A DNA stretch of 64,000 nt, taken from NCBI GenBank assembly GCA_014529385.2, contig CM043966.1:41104037-41168036 (forward strand), given 5' to 3'. How positions within the stretch are numbered: position 1 is the stretch's first letter; each line of letters starts with the position of its first letter. The DNA is from Adiantum capillus-veneris. Lineage: Eukaryota; Streptophyta; Polypodiopsida; Polypodiales; Pteridaceae. A model generated the notes under the pieces. It ran no database searches. It was not told where the DNA came from and worked only from the letters and a program-made list of their open reading frames with translations. The translations under genes and the position numbers were made by a program. Positions 32,119-45,086 of the stretch are shown in pieces.

Positions 32119-33230
32119 TTGCATTCTATATTGATTGCCATATCTTTGGAGGACCTCCTTCACCGTGCAAGCAAAGGGGACTCGTTGAGTACAACAAGAA
32201 AAGCCTATAGTAGAGAATATCTTGAAGAACACCTTCCAAAAAGTGTGTGTGATGTGCTTCCACTAGATGTAGGTTTTCCAAGTGAAACACTTGCTATTAT
32301 TCAATCACTTTACCTTGGAGCTAGTCCTACTGGTGAGAGTCTCTTAGTGAAGCCCTCAGAGTCCTACATGATCTCCTATCCCAATGCTCCTCTCACTGAT
32401 TATAGGAGTTATCATCTAACTATGTCTATTCTGGGGCACCAATTCTCTAGTCTAAAAATGTATGGTGGCTTTGGCATCAACTTGATGCTACCTCAATTCA
32501 CAATATTGGACTTAGGTATGAAGCCTGCCTGACCCGTCCCCTTCACAATTACGTTGGCCATGACCAGAGGACACTCTACCCATTGGGCATAATATAGGTA
32601 TAAGACTTCACCTTTAGCTTGGATTTTGTTGTGGTTTGTATTTCCCAGGTTTAGGGAGGATTTCCTTTTCTCATTGATTGACCATGGTTGCGGCACACTA
32701 AAGTGCTACATGATTGGAGAAATGATGCGTGGATACATACTCTTGGATCCCCAATGAAACCTATTCACCTTGAAGGAGGCATGGATCTAGTGGTTCATGA
32801 TAGTTCTTTGTCAGTGGAGTCCAACCCCAAACTGGAACAACCTATCCCACCTGACATGCCAAATAAAGACTTAATATTTGCCTGAGGATAACCCATCTAC
32901 CCATATCCTTACAGTAGTTGGTCCTTGGGTGTTGCATAGCCTAGAAGAAAGTGTGAAGGTCATGGTAGCTATTGAATTATATGCTTCTATTGTTGAAGCC
33001 TATGGGCTCGGTGAGCCTACCAAAGACCACAGAAGAGGCAAGAAATCTCCGTTACAAGAGTTCCCCCAACTGTCAACCTCCTTTGTGTATGACTTTTCAA
33101 CCAAGGCAAACCTCTCCTCTATGTATGACGAACTATCCTTTGACAAGCTTCCCCAAGGATGGTGGCTCAAGGGGGTCACTATGTATAAATTGTGTATATC
33201 ACGTGCGTTCAAGGACCATTTTTAAAACTC
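32119..33230 (+). pseudogene. Unrecognised coding-like region with stops
   Basis: Plus-strand coding-like frames: 32119-32532 (REYLEEHLPKSVCDVLPLDV, then ETLAIIQSLYLGASPTGESL, ending near TAA/TGA at 32530), 32688-32885 (NDAWIHTLGSPMKPIHLEGG) and 32878-33225 (VVGPWVLHSLEESVKVMVAI, FDKLPQGWWLKG). They overlap or abut and together look like one decayed protein gene with frameshifts. No motif lets me assign a family. Its 3' end runs into a dispersed repeat starting near 33171. Confidence 0.35.
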
Positions 33231-33360
33231 CTTGTTTGTGGATTTTTTACAAATAAAATAAACCCTTTTCCTATTCAAACTATATTTTTTTCCCAATTTC
33301 ATTTTATGGTACCCTTCTGTATGTGAAAATGTGAGAAAAAATAAAATTAAATAACCCCTT
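33171..33360 (+). repeat. Dispersed repeat, copy 1
   Basis: GGGGGTCACTATGTATAAAT..ATATCACGTGCGTT followed by CCCTTTTCCTATTCAA and GTATGTGAAAATGTGAGAAAA. The same series of blocks recurs at 35125-35312, and the first ~45 bases again near 37215-37262. Function unknown. Confidence 0.7.
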
Positions 33361-33818
33361 CTACTTCACTCACATGATGATCACATAATTATTAAGTGAC
33401 CCCACTCCCCCCCCCCCCCCTTCCCTTCTTGGATGGAGGATGGTGGTGTCTCTATGATCCAAAAAGCGGAAACCTCTTTACCTATAGTGACATTTGCAAT
33501 TTCAATGACTTCTAAGGGAGGAGATCATGCGGCTTAAGATTCTATAGGACTATATTTTTGTGTCTATATCTCTTTTGGATGCATTTTGGCCTCCATTTGG
33601 GAGTTAGAGTGTGTGTTGCGTGCAAGAGTGCAAAGGTTAAGATTTTTGCAAGCCTCCCATTTGGGTGTAGCAAGAAACCCGATTAATGCTTTATTTTTCA
33701 CGACTATTGTATAGTGGTATTGAGGGTATGTACGTATATAGTAGTCATGAGTTGTGATAAGTACATGCTATATTTGGTCCGCTATAGGTTTTGTGTAGAA
33801 TTCTAAATTTTTGCAAAG
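33361..33818. other. Spacer with a C14 run, no gene seen
   Basis: GTGACCCCACT is followed by fourteen C (33407-33420). The remainder lacks recognisable frames or primer-site sequence, although it lies where the LTR/leader of the copia gag relic at 33819 would be expected. Confidence 0.45.
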
Positions 33819-34680
33819 TTGTCTAACAATGATGGAATCAATAGTATTGTAAGTGAGAAGCTAGACAAGAACAAATTGCATGCTTGGAATTTTAGAATGA
33901 CCAATTTCCTAATGGGTAAAGTTTATTGGGAGCGTGTTAAAGGTGAACATGAAGATGCACCAATGTTGTTCGAGGAGAATCCTACTCCTCAACAAGTGAA
34001 GCATTTAAGGATTGTAATCAAGGAACATGTAAGGTTATGTACTGGTTGTGTATTAGTGTAGAGAATATTATAATTGGGCATACACAGGATACCAATTCTC
34101 CTAGGGAGGCATGGAACAATTTGGTCTCACTAGATGTAACCAATAATAAGGTAAGGAACCTGTAGCAAGCTTGACATTGTGAAGAAGATGGGCATGTTGT
34201 TGAATGATTATGTCTAAAAGATAAGGACATATGTGAATCCCTTGCATTGATTGGTGCTGTGGTTTATGGTGGTGATAGGGTGGAAGCATGCTTGCATGGC
34301 CCTTGGGGCCATTGTACAAGTATTTCAAGACCTCTATTCGTACAAGTATTTCAAGACCTCTATTCATACTCGGGAAAACATTTGAGTTTTATCGATCATG
34401 TGTCATTATTGATTGTGGAAGAGAAGAACATTAGTGAAGATTCATCTTCACAAAATTTGGGTAACTTTGAAGAGGCATTCTAACATAATAATAGAGGAGG
34501 AGGTAGAGGATGTGGTGCATGCTAAGGAGGTGGACGTTGTCATGGAAGTAAAAGTCAGAGAAATCAATCAAAGGTACAATATAATAGGTAGAGGAAACTT
34601 CAAAGGCAAGAAGAGCAAAATAAGCCAAGGAAACTTCTTCGAAATCAAGTGTAGAATAATTGTAGGGGACATTGGATAGT
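33819..34680 (+). pseudogene. gag: Ty1/copia gag relic
   Basis: The first 80 codons (33819-34061) show the typical plant copia Gag start: SEKLDKNKLHAWNFRMTNFL then VKGEHEDAP. After frameshifts, recognisable pieces continue: a VSLLIVEEKNISEDSSS block at ~34400, a basic RG-rich stretch at ~34500-34620, and a GHW remnant of a zinc knuckle at ~34668. No protease or pol domain follows. It is unrelated in sequence to the copia Gag at 16964-17863, so at least two copia families are present. Confidence 0.85.
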
Positions 34681-35106
34681 CAAGACCACTTTGAGCATGA
34701 TTTTGCACATATAAGAGTGATTTGAATGAGTTTGCGATGATAGAGAGTACTCTACTTAATCAAAAGTGACATCTAAAATTTTAGAAAAGGACTATCTTTT
34801 AAAAGCCAATGATCTAATCAACTTCAAAAAAATAAATATGCAAGTGTTGTTAGCTTCATCCACTCGTGTGACAAGGAGATGGGATTTTAGGTAATGAATT
34901 TAATCACTAATGGATGGGGTAGATGACCACAATAAAGTTTTTGAATATGTTTTTTTAATCTTTTTTTTTTGTAATTTTTGAGGAAAAATTTCTTTAATGG
35001 ACAATTTTTTATCTATTCAACATGTACTATTTAGAAATAGGCAAATTCATTGCCAACAAAGCATAGCTTATCAATGACAATGAACAAATAAGAAGGAAGT
35101 GAACTT
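34681..35106. other. AT-rich stretch, no gene seen
   Basis: Directly follows the copia gag relic. It may be further decayed copia sequence, but no domain is readable. Confidence 0.4.
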
Positions 35107-35312
35107 GGGGGGGGGGGGGGGAACGGGGGGTCACTATATATAAAACCTATATATCACATGCGTTTAGGACTATTTATTTAACACCTTAGTTGTGAAATTT
35201 TCACCAGTAAAAGGGACCCTTTTCCTATTCAATTTGTACATTTTTTCAAGATCAATTTTTTCAGTCTGTATGTGAAAATGTGAGAAAATATAGAAAAAAA
35301 ATCCCTACTGTT
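35107..35312 (+). repeat. G15 run plus dispersed repeat, copy 2
   Basis: Fifteen G (35107-35121), AAC, six G, then TCACTATATATAAAACC..ATATCACATGCGTTTAGGAC and the CCCTTTTCCTATTCAA and GTATGTGAAAATGTGAGAAAA blocks shared with 33171-33360. The G run faces the C run at 33407 in inverted orientation. Confidence 0.7.
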
Positions 35313-36954
35313 GAGCCCACTTGATAGGCATTTTTTTATTGCAGTGCCACCCCGCGGGGAAGTGAAAGGACATGAATAAGACATTTAGCAAGATTACTCT
35401 TAAAAAAGGGATGATGTCAATAGATCTATTAGCAGTAATGACATGTGAGATAGAGCCAAAAAATTTCTTGTGGAGAAAAGAATGCAAATGCTTAGATGAT
35501 AAACATTTGGTTGAAATGTCAAGTGAAAATTATTCATTGTAGATCTCTTTAGTATGATTTAGTTAAACATCAGTTTCTTCCTGAGGAGAAATTTTTAATT
35601 TAAGGTGCAAAGATTTCATAGTAAACCTGTAAAGGTTTACTTTAAATGTAACCTTTTAAAGATTTTTGAGCTAATTCAAGATGAAATAAGCCATCGGGAA
35701 AAGTGCAAAGTGACTGAGCGTGTTTCGGAGCTGCCATGAGATTCAAGATGTTTATGGCAAAGCCAAGTGCTTTCTTGGATGGGTGAAAACCACATATCTT
35801 GCAGGAATGAGAGGACTCCTTAGAGGAGGATGCAGAGGATGGATTTGAGAGTCTTTTGGACCACAAATTTCCTTTGGGTGTGGTACAAGCTTCAAGAATT
35901 CTTTCAATGAGTAATGTTAATGAGAAGAAGTAGAGTGTCAATGGATGAGAAGGGGCTTGGCAAAGGCAAAACTTGTTGCTGCTTCTAAAAAGAGGACTTG
36001 GAAATCACAAAATGTGACCAATGCAATGCATGCTTCTATAGAAAAGAAGCAACTAAGACAAGGAAACCATAAATTTGAGCGGCTCTAGGGGCTAAGTTAC
36101 AAAAAATGAAGAAATTTTATTCAAAGAAAACCAAATGAATTGGATCAATATATATTTATACATTCCCTAAGATTTGGAGGTTAAAAGGTTAAGGAAGGAG
36201 GGTGGATGATTTGCACTTAGATGGTCCTTCAAGCAAGTAATGAAATCAGGTCAAGGGATGAAAGATGTTCCATGTCCTTTGATGTCTTCTTGTCTTGACT
36301 GAATATCTAGATGAAGGGATTGAGTGCAAAAGTAGATTGCATGATTCTTACATTTGGAAGGGTGAATTACTTTAGGAAAGACAAAAGAAAATTCATAATA
36401 GAGGCTAATCTTGGTGATGAGGCTTGAGTTGATGATACAAGCTTACATTGGCTCTTGGCAACAACAATAGGTCTGAAATTGCCAATAAGAATGAGGGCTT
36501 CAATGGAAAATAGAGCACGATGGTTGTGAACCAAAAATTTATGACCTAGTCTCTAACATTCTAGTTCCAATTGTCATTTAGGAAGAAAAGGAGTAAGAAG
36601 AAAATATAGTTAGAGAATCTAGGTAGAAACATTCTCCTTTTTGGAGAAATGTGAGGTGAAAGTCCCAAAGTCTTTGATTCCATCCTAAAGAGAGTGCTTG
36701 AGAGATCTTCCTCCCCAAAGGTCTATGCAAGAATTATAAAATCTACACTTTTTCATCAATAAAACCATTTCAATATACATCAAAGTGTAGAAAAAGTAAC
36801 ATAGGGGAGGAGTTCTCAATGTCGCCCAACTTGGCATGGAGTTTAGACCATGAGCCAAAGTGAATCCGAAGGTAACTAGCGACTAGTGTTACCTTTGAAT
36901 GTGTATGAATCAAAGCGTACTTAGAAGTGAATATATGTGTACATCACATCTATG

Positions 36955-36957
<3 letters not shown>
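35313..36957. other. No recognisable gene (1.6 kb)
   Basis: Scattered short frames on both strands, the longest at 35642-35941 minus (with a CKIC pair but no further zinc-knuckle residues). No retroelement domain can be read. Probably old, decayed repeat DNA. Confidence 0.4.

Positions 36958-37038
<81 letters not shown>
36958..37038. repeat. (AG)n microsatellite, ~40 units
   Basis: Uninterrupted AG/GA dinucleotide run of about 81 bases. Confidence 0.98.
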
Positions 37039-37041
<3 letters not shown>

Positions 37042-39779
37042 AAGGGTGAAATAGAGTGCATAGATGACACAAGAGAATCACAAAAGACAACCTTTCAATG
37101 CCCCATCTAAATGAAATAGGCAAACCATGAATTTATTTTATCAAAGATTGGGTATACCATAAATTTAAAACCATAAATGACTAAGTAGAAGCACTTGACC
37201 TTGTGTGGGACCCGAGGCGTTCACTATGTAAATTTTCTTGTATCATGTGCGTTCACCAAAATGGATTAAAAGTATCCCCTATAGGCCTTATGTACACATG
37301 TTTTTGTAACTCTACAAGAATATTAAATCCCTTCTCTTGAACTCATATTACAAATACTTTAGTGAACTCCTCGGGGTGTGGGATCAACTAGTCCACTCAT
37401 CCACATCCACTCATATTACGAATAAAGAGAATTTCACTTCATTGAGAGCAAGACAAAACACCTCCAACCTACCTAACCTAAGCATAACCCAAGCCTCCCT
37501 CCACGAAGACAAGCTGTGTAGGGGTTCCAAAATAGGTGGTTGGATATCAACACCAACCATACCAATTTAGGCACCACGCCTCTTTAGTGCCACACTATGT
37601 GCTTAGTTAAAACTAATTCAAGATCCTCAATGAATTAGCAATGTAGGTCATTCAACCCGTGATGCACTAACCATGTAGATGAGCCTAATAAAGAAGAAAA
37701 TCTAGATAACACTCCCAATCTAGCAAAGCCCCAAGTCATCGACCCTTTCATCTAAGGCTAAGTGATGTAGGTGGGCCTACTCTTGTATCTACATTTCCAT
37801 GAGAAACATAAGGTATGAGTCCAACCATAACATATCATCTTCGATATGCAGAAACAGTAATCCTCTTCAAGAAAATCGGGTTGTACAGGGTCTCTATCTC
37901 TACACCTTTGACATAATCCATCAAAACCACTTCAAAATCCAATCCAAAACCATAAATTATAATCCAATTTCTCATCATATGGGTGAGAACTCCACCCTAT
38001 TTTGGGTGATGTACATTCATCCTACAAAACCACTTTATCACATAAAATTAGTATCACCATAACCACAAAATTAATCCAAGAGCCATATTGGCTTCCATAG
38101 GCAAAAATCATAATCATAACCATAAGGGATCATCAATGCTTGACCATAAACCATATTCATCACTAAAACCAACTCCCACACCTAGAGTTTTGACTGTACT
38201 TCAATTGAGCCAACACACATGGCTCTTAAAGATTGATTTTTTAATGCATAAAAAAAGGGGTTTGACCAATGACTAATCATAACCTCAAATCACTAGTCTA
38301 GAAGAATTTAATCATATGCAAGTGATGTACCCCAACTGCACATCACCCTCCTTGCATGTAGAGGTGGTTTTTGACCTGGAAGTGTGGAGAGTAGTACACA
38401 CATGTACATGAGACACCCACAACTATCCATTGAGGTTTCATGCATCATATAACATCATTGCATAGTCCTAATCATGATGAAAAACAACCCCATCACTTTG
38501 GTTAATCATATGCCATAACTTCATGTGTAGGTGCAAAACAACTTTTCTCGATTTTCAAATACTCACATGACATACAAAAGAGAGTGTTTGACCTCACACC
38601 AATGCATCAAACTCAACCCTATAACATAGACTATCACCTTACCACATCACTTCACCCATATGGGACTCGTGCTAATAGTTGTGACGCAAAAAGAAAGTTG
38701 TTTTATGAAAAATTGCAGATACATTGTCGGGTCAGGTAATAACACATCAACATACAAGTTTATTGACATCAAACAAGTGGAATCAACTCACCAAAGCAAG
38801 ACATAAAAAATATATGAACCTCACATCAAACCCACAACTCCATATGATACCCCTCCTTGGTAGCACCCCTGTATACATAGGTAGTCCCACACAAAAAGCA
38901 AATAGTAACTCACCTTCATACCCTTTTGGAATGACCATACATATCTATATACATAGAAAAACATCAATTGAGAGTGTAGTCTCCCTAAAGGTAACAAAAA
39001 CACAAGTAGAGAGAGATGGAGATGATGGCAATGGAGTTTATAGTTCTTTACCATGAAAAAGAAGTGATTATTGGTGGTTGAAAGGCTTCTTACTTCATCA
39101 CAAGAGAGTGGTGATAAGAGCTACATAGAGGATCCCGCCAAAAGTTGATGGAGAGTGCGTACATCACAAAAAGAGAAGAGATTATAGTAAGAGAGTAGAA
39201 AGAGACGATTCTTCTTCTTCTTCCCATGAACGAGAGAGAGTCTCTTATACAGATGGTGATGGAGACCTTGTACCACCTCTGTAGAATACGTACATAGAGT
39301 TTCATTGTACTCTATGCTTCCTTACATCAGCCACTAAAACTGAGCTCTAATGCTATTTATATGGAACGTCAAAAAGCATGAAACGAAAAACAATGTGAAA
39401 AGACAAAAGGCGTGAAAAGCCAAAAAAACAATTTTTTAAAAGATTGAACCAAGGCTTCACCTAGCTCCCTAATCTAGGAAACGAACTTGCCTTTTATCAA
39501 AAAGAAAAAGATAAAATATATTTTTACAAAATTAATTTTTGTTTCCTTGGACATAGTAGATCAAGGATCCAGCCCTACTTTTGACAAAAAAGGAAGAAAA
39601 AGCAAAATTTTCCAAGACTCAACCAAGTCTTGTCTAACCTAACAAAAAATGAAATTGACCTTGGATTTTGCTTCAAAGCCTCACACCATTGCACAACAAG
39701 CATTCTAAACCAAAAATAAAGTAATATACATTGGAGACCTAAATTTCTTATTTTTAAAAGAGACCCAAAATTGAAGATC
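37039..39779. other. No recognisable gene (2.7 kb)
   Basis: AT-rich with short unconvincing frames. A third copy of the TCACTATGTAAATTTTC..TATCATGTGCGTT motif lies at 37221-37255. Poly-A/T runs between 39340 and 39600. Possibly LTR remnants of the minus-strand chromovirus that follows, but no TG..CA boundaries or repeats could be fixed. Confidence 0.4.
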
Positions 39780-42745
39780 TTACATCCTCCCACATTTGAA
39801 AGATTGGAAATGTTGCCACCTTGACATGAAGTCTAAATAGTTATATCTCAAAACATCACCACATTTCCAAGTGACATCATCTTCAAGGTAAGTTGACCAT
39901 TTAAGAAGATGTTCAATAATGGCCCGATTACAAAGGGGTTTAGTTCTACTTTGAAGAATTTTGTCAAGGTGTACTTCAAAAGTACCCTTGGTGGAAATAG
40001 ACACGAGAGAATTGTCAAGAATGTGATTTGGGTCGGGTACATACTTTTTAAGTAAGCTGACATGGAAAACATCGTATACCTTGATATGAGGTGGTAATAA
40101 TAATTGATAAGCTTGACAAACCGTCCAAAATATTGTGCACTAAGTTTCTTATACTTATCCATTGATAAAGAGCTGTCTTTAGGCTTCATTTTCAAATTGA
40201 TCATATTTACATCATCAAAGAGTCGAATAGACCATTTAGGGGCAACATAACTCTTCTGTCTATTGTGACTAGTCTTTATATCATGGCATATAAGGCCAGT
40301 CTATAATTGCATTCCATCCAACATATCTTTGGATGCTTGAACTCTTATGAGTAGGTCTGTCCACTTTAATGGAGTAAGGTACTCTTGCCCGTACAATGAT
40401 TGAAAATGAGACATCCTATATGTACGTTGGAATGAAAAAGTATATGCAAAATCTACCAAATATATATACTTGATCCACTTATTCTATTCATGTATATAAT
40501 AAGCTTGTATCATGTCTTCAATAATCTAATTGGTTCTCTATGTTTGGCCATTATTTTGAGGATGATAAGTGGTACTAAAGGACAATTGGGGTTGTTGTGG
40601 CTGAGAATAAAGCTTTTCAATAATTTGAAGTGAACTTTGAATCACAATCCAAAATTATGTGACGAGGTAAATCATGATACATGAAAATAACTTTCATGTA
40701 AACTTGGGCTATGTCTTTAGTTGTAAACATTGTCTAAACGGGAAATAAGTGAGACATTTTTGTAAGATATCAATCGTCACAAAAATAGAATCATATCTAA
40801 GAGATGTAAGAATTCCTATGATGTGGATATCCATTCCCATTTCATTTGAGGTGCATGAATTTAATGAATCATATGAGGGTATGGAGCGTGCTCACCTTAA
40901 AACTTTGACATGTTAAGCATCTTGTAACATAACACATCCCGCTTTATTCCTCATCAAAAGAAACTCTTTCTCACGATATCATAAGTTTTAATGTAACTTG
41001 GATAACCTACAATAGGGACGTCATGAGCTTCTTGCAATATCTGAAGCTTAATTCCTTCATCATTAGGAATACAAAGACGATTGTTGAAGTAAAGATCATC
41101 ATCTTCAACATAAAAACCTTTGATTTTTTGTTTCTACTTCTCTGTGTCATTATATAAGCCCAATGAATATTGAATTCTCTTGAAAAATGAATCTTGAGGC
41201 ATAACTTTGTGAATAAGGTTAATCAAAGAGGTAGTAGAGGTTGCAATTGCATATATTGTTCTCTTTCTAATCAAAGCATTGGCTACTAAGTTTCCTTTTC
41301 CTAGTTTATATTAAATCCAAAAATCATATTCACACAACAATTCCATCCATCTTTGTTGTCATATATATCTGTCAGGTTGAGTATAAATCCACTTAAGGCT
41401 TTTATGATCTATGTGTAGTTCAAAACACCTTTCAAGAAGATAATGTTGCCATATTTTGAGAGCATGTACAATGGCTAACAACTATAAATCATAAGTAGGG
41501 TAATTCAACTCATGAATGCATAACTTACAAGATCCATAAGCTATTAGTCTTCATTTTTGAGATATAACACTGCAAATCACTTGTCCACTTGCATCAGTGA
41601 AAACAACAAATGCCTTCATAAAATCTGGAATTCATGAGCATTTATCAAATCTACTTTGAGTTTCTTAGAGCTAGTCTGGCCACGATCATTCCAAGTAAAT
41701 GCTTTTTCTTCTTGAGGGTATTGGTCAATGGTGCTACTATCTTAGTACAACCTTTAATAAAAGTACGATGACATCCTATCAATCAAAGAAATCAGGGTAC
41801 TTCTATGATAGATTTCAAAGTAGACAAAGCCAGAATAGCTTCAATACTATTTGGGCTAGGAGAAACTCCATCTTTGGAAACAATGAATCCCAAGTATTCC
41901 ACATTAGTGAAAAGATACAATCACTATGCTATGTATAACGTTGATTTTATCACTTTCTATATATGTTTGTGTTCTTCTTTATTCTTTGAATAAACCTAAA
42001 TGTCACCAATGAAGACAAGAACAAAATCATCAAGATTCTCTCTAAATACGTTGAGCATAAGGCGGTTGAAATTGGCTTTGTACATCCAAAGGGTATAACT
42101 GTAAATTCATAATGTCTAAATCGAGCATTTAATTTTCTCATTGGTATATTTTCTTCCTTGATTTGGATTTGATAATTGCTAGAATTAAGAGCAACCTTTG
42201 TGAAAATAGAGACTCCATGTAGCCGATCAAGTCACTCATCAATCCTAGGTATTGCATACTTATCTTGAATGTCAATCAAAGGTGTAGGGTACCAATCTTC
42301 TTTTTATTAAAAAAAATAATACTACTCCACGGAGAAAAACTAGGTCGAATAAACCCTTGGTCGAGATGTTGAGTAAGTTGCTCCTTGAGTTTTGCACACT
42401 CTTGTATTGACATTTTGTATGGTCTATGATCGTATGGTCTACGATCAACTAGTTGAGCTCCTGGAATAATCTCAATTGTATGATCAAATTTATGCTTAGG
42501 TGGCACCTTTGAAATCTCTTTAGGAAACACATCATCAAATTTGGTAAACCATCTCATTCTTTTTATAGCCTTTTTGGTTACTTAATGAAATTCACAAGTT
42601 AGTTTTTAGGTTGCTCCTGCTTCTTGGTAATAGTAAACATAGGGTTGTGATTATTCACAAAAGTCAATGAAGCATGCATTTACAATACAAGTGAGCATCA
42701 TTTGCCTTGCTCTGAATTAATTCATCTGAATTACTAAAAATTGGT

Positions 42746-42851
42746 TGGATCAATGAAGGAATGTTAGATGATACAATTGACTAGATCTAATAATTAAGAT
42801 CCAACCAAAGCATCTAACAATTTAATAATTCATCTAACATTCCTTCATAGA
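42746..42851. repeat. Inverted repeat in element I
   Basis: GAAGGAATGTTAGATGA (~42762-42778) is complementary to TCATCTAACATTCCTTC (~42831-42847), and GGTTGGATC (~42746) to GATCCAACC (~42800). It sits just before the duplicated protease segment and probably arose with that rearrangement. Confidence 0.7.
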
Positions 42852-43290
42852 CTCCTAAGGGTAGGACCCTAAAATGAATTGACATCTTTTGACCATTCCA
42901 AAGAAAAATTCAGGTCACCCATTGAAGTAGGAGATTTAACTTTCCTATTTGTCACTAATTCCACTATAAGGTCAATATTTTTAGGATTTTCATTCAGAGT
43001 GAGATTTCTAATGCACCATGGAGAGGTAAAAGAATGTTTACAATACAAGTGATTGTCATTTGCCTTAAGCCAATCAATCCCTAACATTCCTTCGTAGACT
43101 CCTATGGGTGAGACTTAAAATTAAATTAAGTCTTTTGACCATCCAAAGCAAAATTCAAGTCACCTATTGAAGTAGAAGATTTAACTTTCTTATTCATAGC
43201 TAATTTCAATATAAGGTCGGTATCAAGATGTTCAAGCACAGTGAGATTTCTAATGCATCTAGGAGAGATGAAATAATGTGTCCTCTCAGA
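42828..43290. repeat. Tandem duplication of the protease segment in element I
   Basis: The ~240-base block starting CTAACATTCCTTCATAGACTCC (about 42836) recurs starting at about 43083 with many substitutions (shared words: GTCACC.ATTGAAGTAG, GATTTAACTTTC, AGTGAGATTTCTAATGCA). A shorter third piece, TTTACAATACAAGTGAGCATCATTTGCC, lies near 42680. Confidence 0.8.
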
Positions 43291-43620
43291 ATCTATCAAT
43301 AAGGTAAAACATTTATCTTGATACTTTGGTTGGATCTAAATTATTAAAAATGGCTCCTTATCTCCTGACGTTTGATTGCAACATAAATATATGCATTTGT
43401 CTAATTTCTGCTTCCTCAAGCACCTTGGGCTCTATTGGCTTGAGCTCTTCCTTGGGGTCATTGGTTTCTTCCTCCTCCTCCTTGATGAGGTGGTCGATTA
43501 AAATTACTACCATTTTTGTTGTTGGGTGGTCCATTCCTCCCAAAGGTGGATATCTTGGTCTAAAATTCCCTTAGTTTTAAGGGGTTCTTTGATTCTTGTT
43601 GAAGTTCTACTGAGTGATGG

Positions 43621-44133
43621 GTTGGTTGATGCGGAAGCATACTCCCTAATCACCAGGAATTAGAATTAGGCTATGGAGCGTGAAGCCTTAGCTTAACCAT
43701 GGTGTTAGGGTTAGGGCTAGAGTTATGAAGGTTAGGGTTAGGCTACGCCAAGAGCAAGGGCATAAGGAGAGAGAGTATAGACACAATGATAGTGCTCAAA
43801 GTGCAATTGATTCATTTGAAATAACCCTCTAATATAGGCTTGGTGTTTTACAATCATTGGCTAGAGAGGTTGCAGTTTCTTACTATTGGACAATCTCATC
43901 ATTTATCTCTTCCTAGGTGGCTAGAGGGATTTACCACATGGTGCTACAAGTTGGGATTGCCCTAAAGATTTCCCAGTTAAGCCAAACTTGGGGTTCTACA
44001 AAGACTTCATGTGTTTTGGTTCATGTATTCTTGCCATGGTGTACTCCTAGGCTAACATGATTCATCTACTTCACACATCATGGGAGCTCAATTTGATTCA
44101 TCACCATGGTTCAATGTCCCATGATACATCATA
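43621..44133. other. No recognisable gene
   Basis: Includes a few TTAGGG words near 43710-43745 that are too few and irregular for telomeric DNA, and repeated ATGGTTCA/TCATCAC words near 44090-44150. Confidence 0.4.
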
Positions 44134-45086
44134 GTGGTTCTCAATTGGATTCATCACTATGGTTCACAAGTGGTCAACAAGGTAAAAATCCGCAATGTAG
44201 GTACATGTCCATTTGTGGATGAGTTTGTCGAAGCCTTTGTAGGGAGATCTATCTACTCTATGGGTGATCTTTACTCAGGATATGATCAATTTAATTTGTC
44301 TTGTTTTGAAGAGCAGGGATTTTACTACAATGCGTACACCTCTCAGTTTGGTAAGGATGTGCACTCTAACATAGGGTGCTACTAACTTTGTAGCTCATAC
44401 GATGAATGGCCCAAATAAGGTGCTAAGGGATTTTATTCCTCATATTACTATGCCTTCCATCAATGATCTACCAATCATCAAGGGATGTGAAGAAGGGTTC
44501 AAAGAAGAGGTAAAAGATCAAATAGAGTGTCGACAATTTGTTGCCCAACATATTGCCAGCTGTGATCCTGTTTTAATCAAGCTTGAAGAAGTGAACTTGA
44601 CACTTTTAGGGCAAAAATCAATTTTTGGTGCTAAAGAGGTTTTAATGGTGGGACATATGTGTAGTCCAAGTGAAAGTCGGATGAGTCAAACTAAACTTGA
44701 AGCTATAAAAAAAATGAAAGAGACATGCATATCAGTTATTCATATCTGAAGGTTTTTGGTGCATGTGTATTTTACCTTATTTGGTTGCCACACTTTTTCT
44801 CATGTCGCAAAGCTGCTTTATCAATTGCTAAGGAAGGGTAAAAGGTTTGTATGGGAAGAAGCTCATATGACGGCCATCGGGAAATTGAAGATGATGCTTC
44901 TCGAGGCTCCTACCTTGAAAGGGTTGACTGTAAGTACTAAAGGCCAATGATCTTATCTGTTGACACTAGCTTGCTAGGTATTGGGTGGGCTATAGGTCAA
45001 GATGATGAAGATGGTCACATGTATGCAATCCAATTTGGGACAAACGTGCTTAATGCTTGTCAAAGAGGTTACCCACAAATAGATTG
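44134..45086 (+). pseudogene. pol: Gypsy RT-RNase H fragment of a divergent, fungal-like lineage
   Basis: The first frame reads VKIRNVGTCPFVDEFVEAF then YSMGDLYSGYDQFNLS (RT palm start). Later frames have NGPNKVLRDFIPHITMPS, INDLPIIKGCE where the catalytic DD box would be (first Asp reads Asn), LIKLEEVNLTLLGQKSIFG, and a GYPQI-type RNase H piece near 45065. This layout differs strongly from the RT of A-E0 and of F. From memory it is most like gypsy elements best known from fungi; that must be checked. Frameshifts and stops occur near 44385, 44749 and 44948. Confidence 0.7.

Larger units (their letters stand above)
39780..43620 (-). pseudogene. gag-pol: Decayed chromovirus (Ty3/gypsy) gag-pol, element I
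   Basis: On the minus strand, from right to left: a Gag end with an EEEEETNDPKEE run (~43440), protease (~42870-43280, with GIDWLKAN), the RT start at 42276-42557 (FPKEISKVPPKHKFDHTIE, then FIRPSFSPWSS), the RT catalytic box near 42005-42025 reading VFIGDI (normally FIDDI, so one catalytic Asp is Gly), RNase H (~41300-41640), integrase (~40250-41100), its C-terminus (SLSMDKYKKLSAQYFG at ~40160) and a chromodomain-like end (KWSTYLEDDVTWK at ~39870-39910). Many stops and frameshifts. It is a different, older family from A-E0 by sequence. No LTRs were fixed. Confidence 0.85.

Noticed and set aside
43700-43760. TTAGGG words suggesting an interstitial telomere
   Set aside because: Only a few irregular copies, and the usual plant repeat is TTTAGGG; chance or simple local duplication is enough.
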